Translations under genes and position numbers: made by a program
Shown: positions 6,462 through 6,528 of the stretch, in pieces
Layout of the letters: each line of letters opens with the position of its first letter
How positions within the stretch are numbered: position 1 is the first letter of the stretch
DNA from: Ruminococcus sp. UBA5129
GTDB taxonomy: Bacteria; Bacillota; Clostridia; Oscillospirales; Ruminococcaceae
Direction: 5' to 3'
DNA length: 6,528 nt
NCBI GenBank assembly: GCA_002414125.1
Contig: DHYN01000059.1
Location: 1 to 6,528, forward strand
Notes under the pieces: generated by a model
The model's database searches: none
Seen by the model: only the letters and a program-made list of their open reading frames with translations
What the model was told of the DNA's origin: nothing

Positions 6462-6496
6462 CTAAATTCAGATAGACAAAGTTTATCTGAATTTAG
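6462..6496. repeat. Perfect 13-bp inverted repeat upstream of purN
   Basis: CTAAATTCAGATA (6462-6474) and TATCTGAATTTAG (6484-6496) are exact reverse complements separated by nine bases; in a plus-strand RNA the stem could extend to 16 bp with one G-U pair and an AAA loop. No T-run follows on either strand, so it is not a standard intrinsic terminator. It covers the region where the -35 of the purN promoter candidate would lie, as an operator could. Each arm lies in a quasi-palindrome of the form TCTRAATTYAG(A/C), centred near 6466 and 6491, so it could also be two binding sites 25 bp apart. A transcript-end or mRNA-processing hairpin of an upstream gene is another possibility. Confidence 0.8.
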
Positions 6497-6510
6497 CCGC
6501 TGCAGGCGGC
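6496..6510. repeat. Short GC-rich hairpin next to the inverted repeat
   Basis: GCCGC (6496-6500) and GCGGC (6506-6510) are reverse complements around TGCAG. It directly abuts the 13-bp inverted repeat, sharing base 6496. No T-run follows on either strand. It may be part of the same regulatory or 3'-end structure, or may simply be the GC-rich end of an upstream coding sequence. Confidence 0.4.
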
Positions 6511-6528
6511 GTAGAGGATTGTATGAGA
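6497..6528. other. Right-edge sequence of unknown nature
   Basis: Only about 30 bases are available before the edge. On the minus strand all three frames are open from the edge and stop at or just beyond the inverted repeat (one reads SHTILYAACSG and then TAA at 6493-6495), so this could be the tail of an upstream gene. None of the three reads like the PurM C-terminus that often precedes purN, and no identity can be given. Confidence 0.2.

Noticed and set aside
6418..6528. A purine riboswitch upstream of purN
   Set aside because: The leader after the promoter candidate is only about 23 nt, and the remaining sequence shows no three-way junction pattern or terminator of that family.

Overview
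The window is one side of a de novo purine (IMP) biosynthesis operon. Every supported gene is on the minus strand, so the transcription order runs from the right end to the left: purN, a PurO-type IMP cyclohydrolase, a lipoprotein gene, a stand-alone AICAR transformylase (purH-like), two more lipoprotein genes, and the first 62 codons of purD, cut by the left edge. The strong AGGAGG-type ribosome sites, the Gly/Ser/Glu-rich lipoproteins and the splitting of PurH into two proteins all fit a Clostridia member, most like Ruminococcus or a related Oscillospiraceae/Lachnospiraceae gut bacterium. That placement is inferred from gene content and recalled family sequences; there is no rRNA here.

The four enzymes cover step 2 (PurD, GAR synthesis), step 3 (PurN, GAR formylation) and the last two steps (AICAR formylation, then ring closure to IMP). 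The usual bifunctional bacterial PurH is absent. Its transformylase half is a separate 393-residue protein that closely resembles the C-terminal part of eukaryotic ATIC, and its cyclohydrolase half is replaced by an unrelated 237-residue PurO-family enzyme.

The unusual part is what lies between the enzymes. Three genes for predicted exported lipoproteins sit inside the operon. One (306 aa), between the two genes that finish IMP, carries YD-like repeats and looks clearly more AT-rich than its neighbours. The other two (357 and 508 aa) form a pair between the transformylase and purD; they appear to be built from two and three copies of one domain, perhaps PsbP/Mog1-like. Gaps are short (10 to 37 nt) except for 91 nt after the transformylase, and no intrinsic terminator is visible, so co-transcription is likely.

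Upstream of purN (6418-6528) there is an extended -10 promoter candidate, a perfect 13-bp inverted repeat covering its -35 region, and a short GC-rich hairpin. No purine riboswitch is recognisable there. The link between the lipoproteins and purine metabolism is unknown and is the main open question. I see no mobile element, CRISPR array, tRNA or rRNA.
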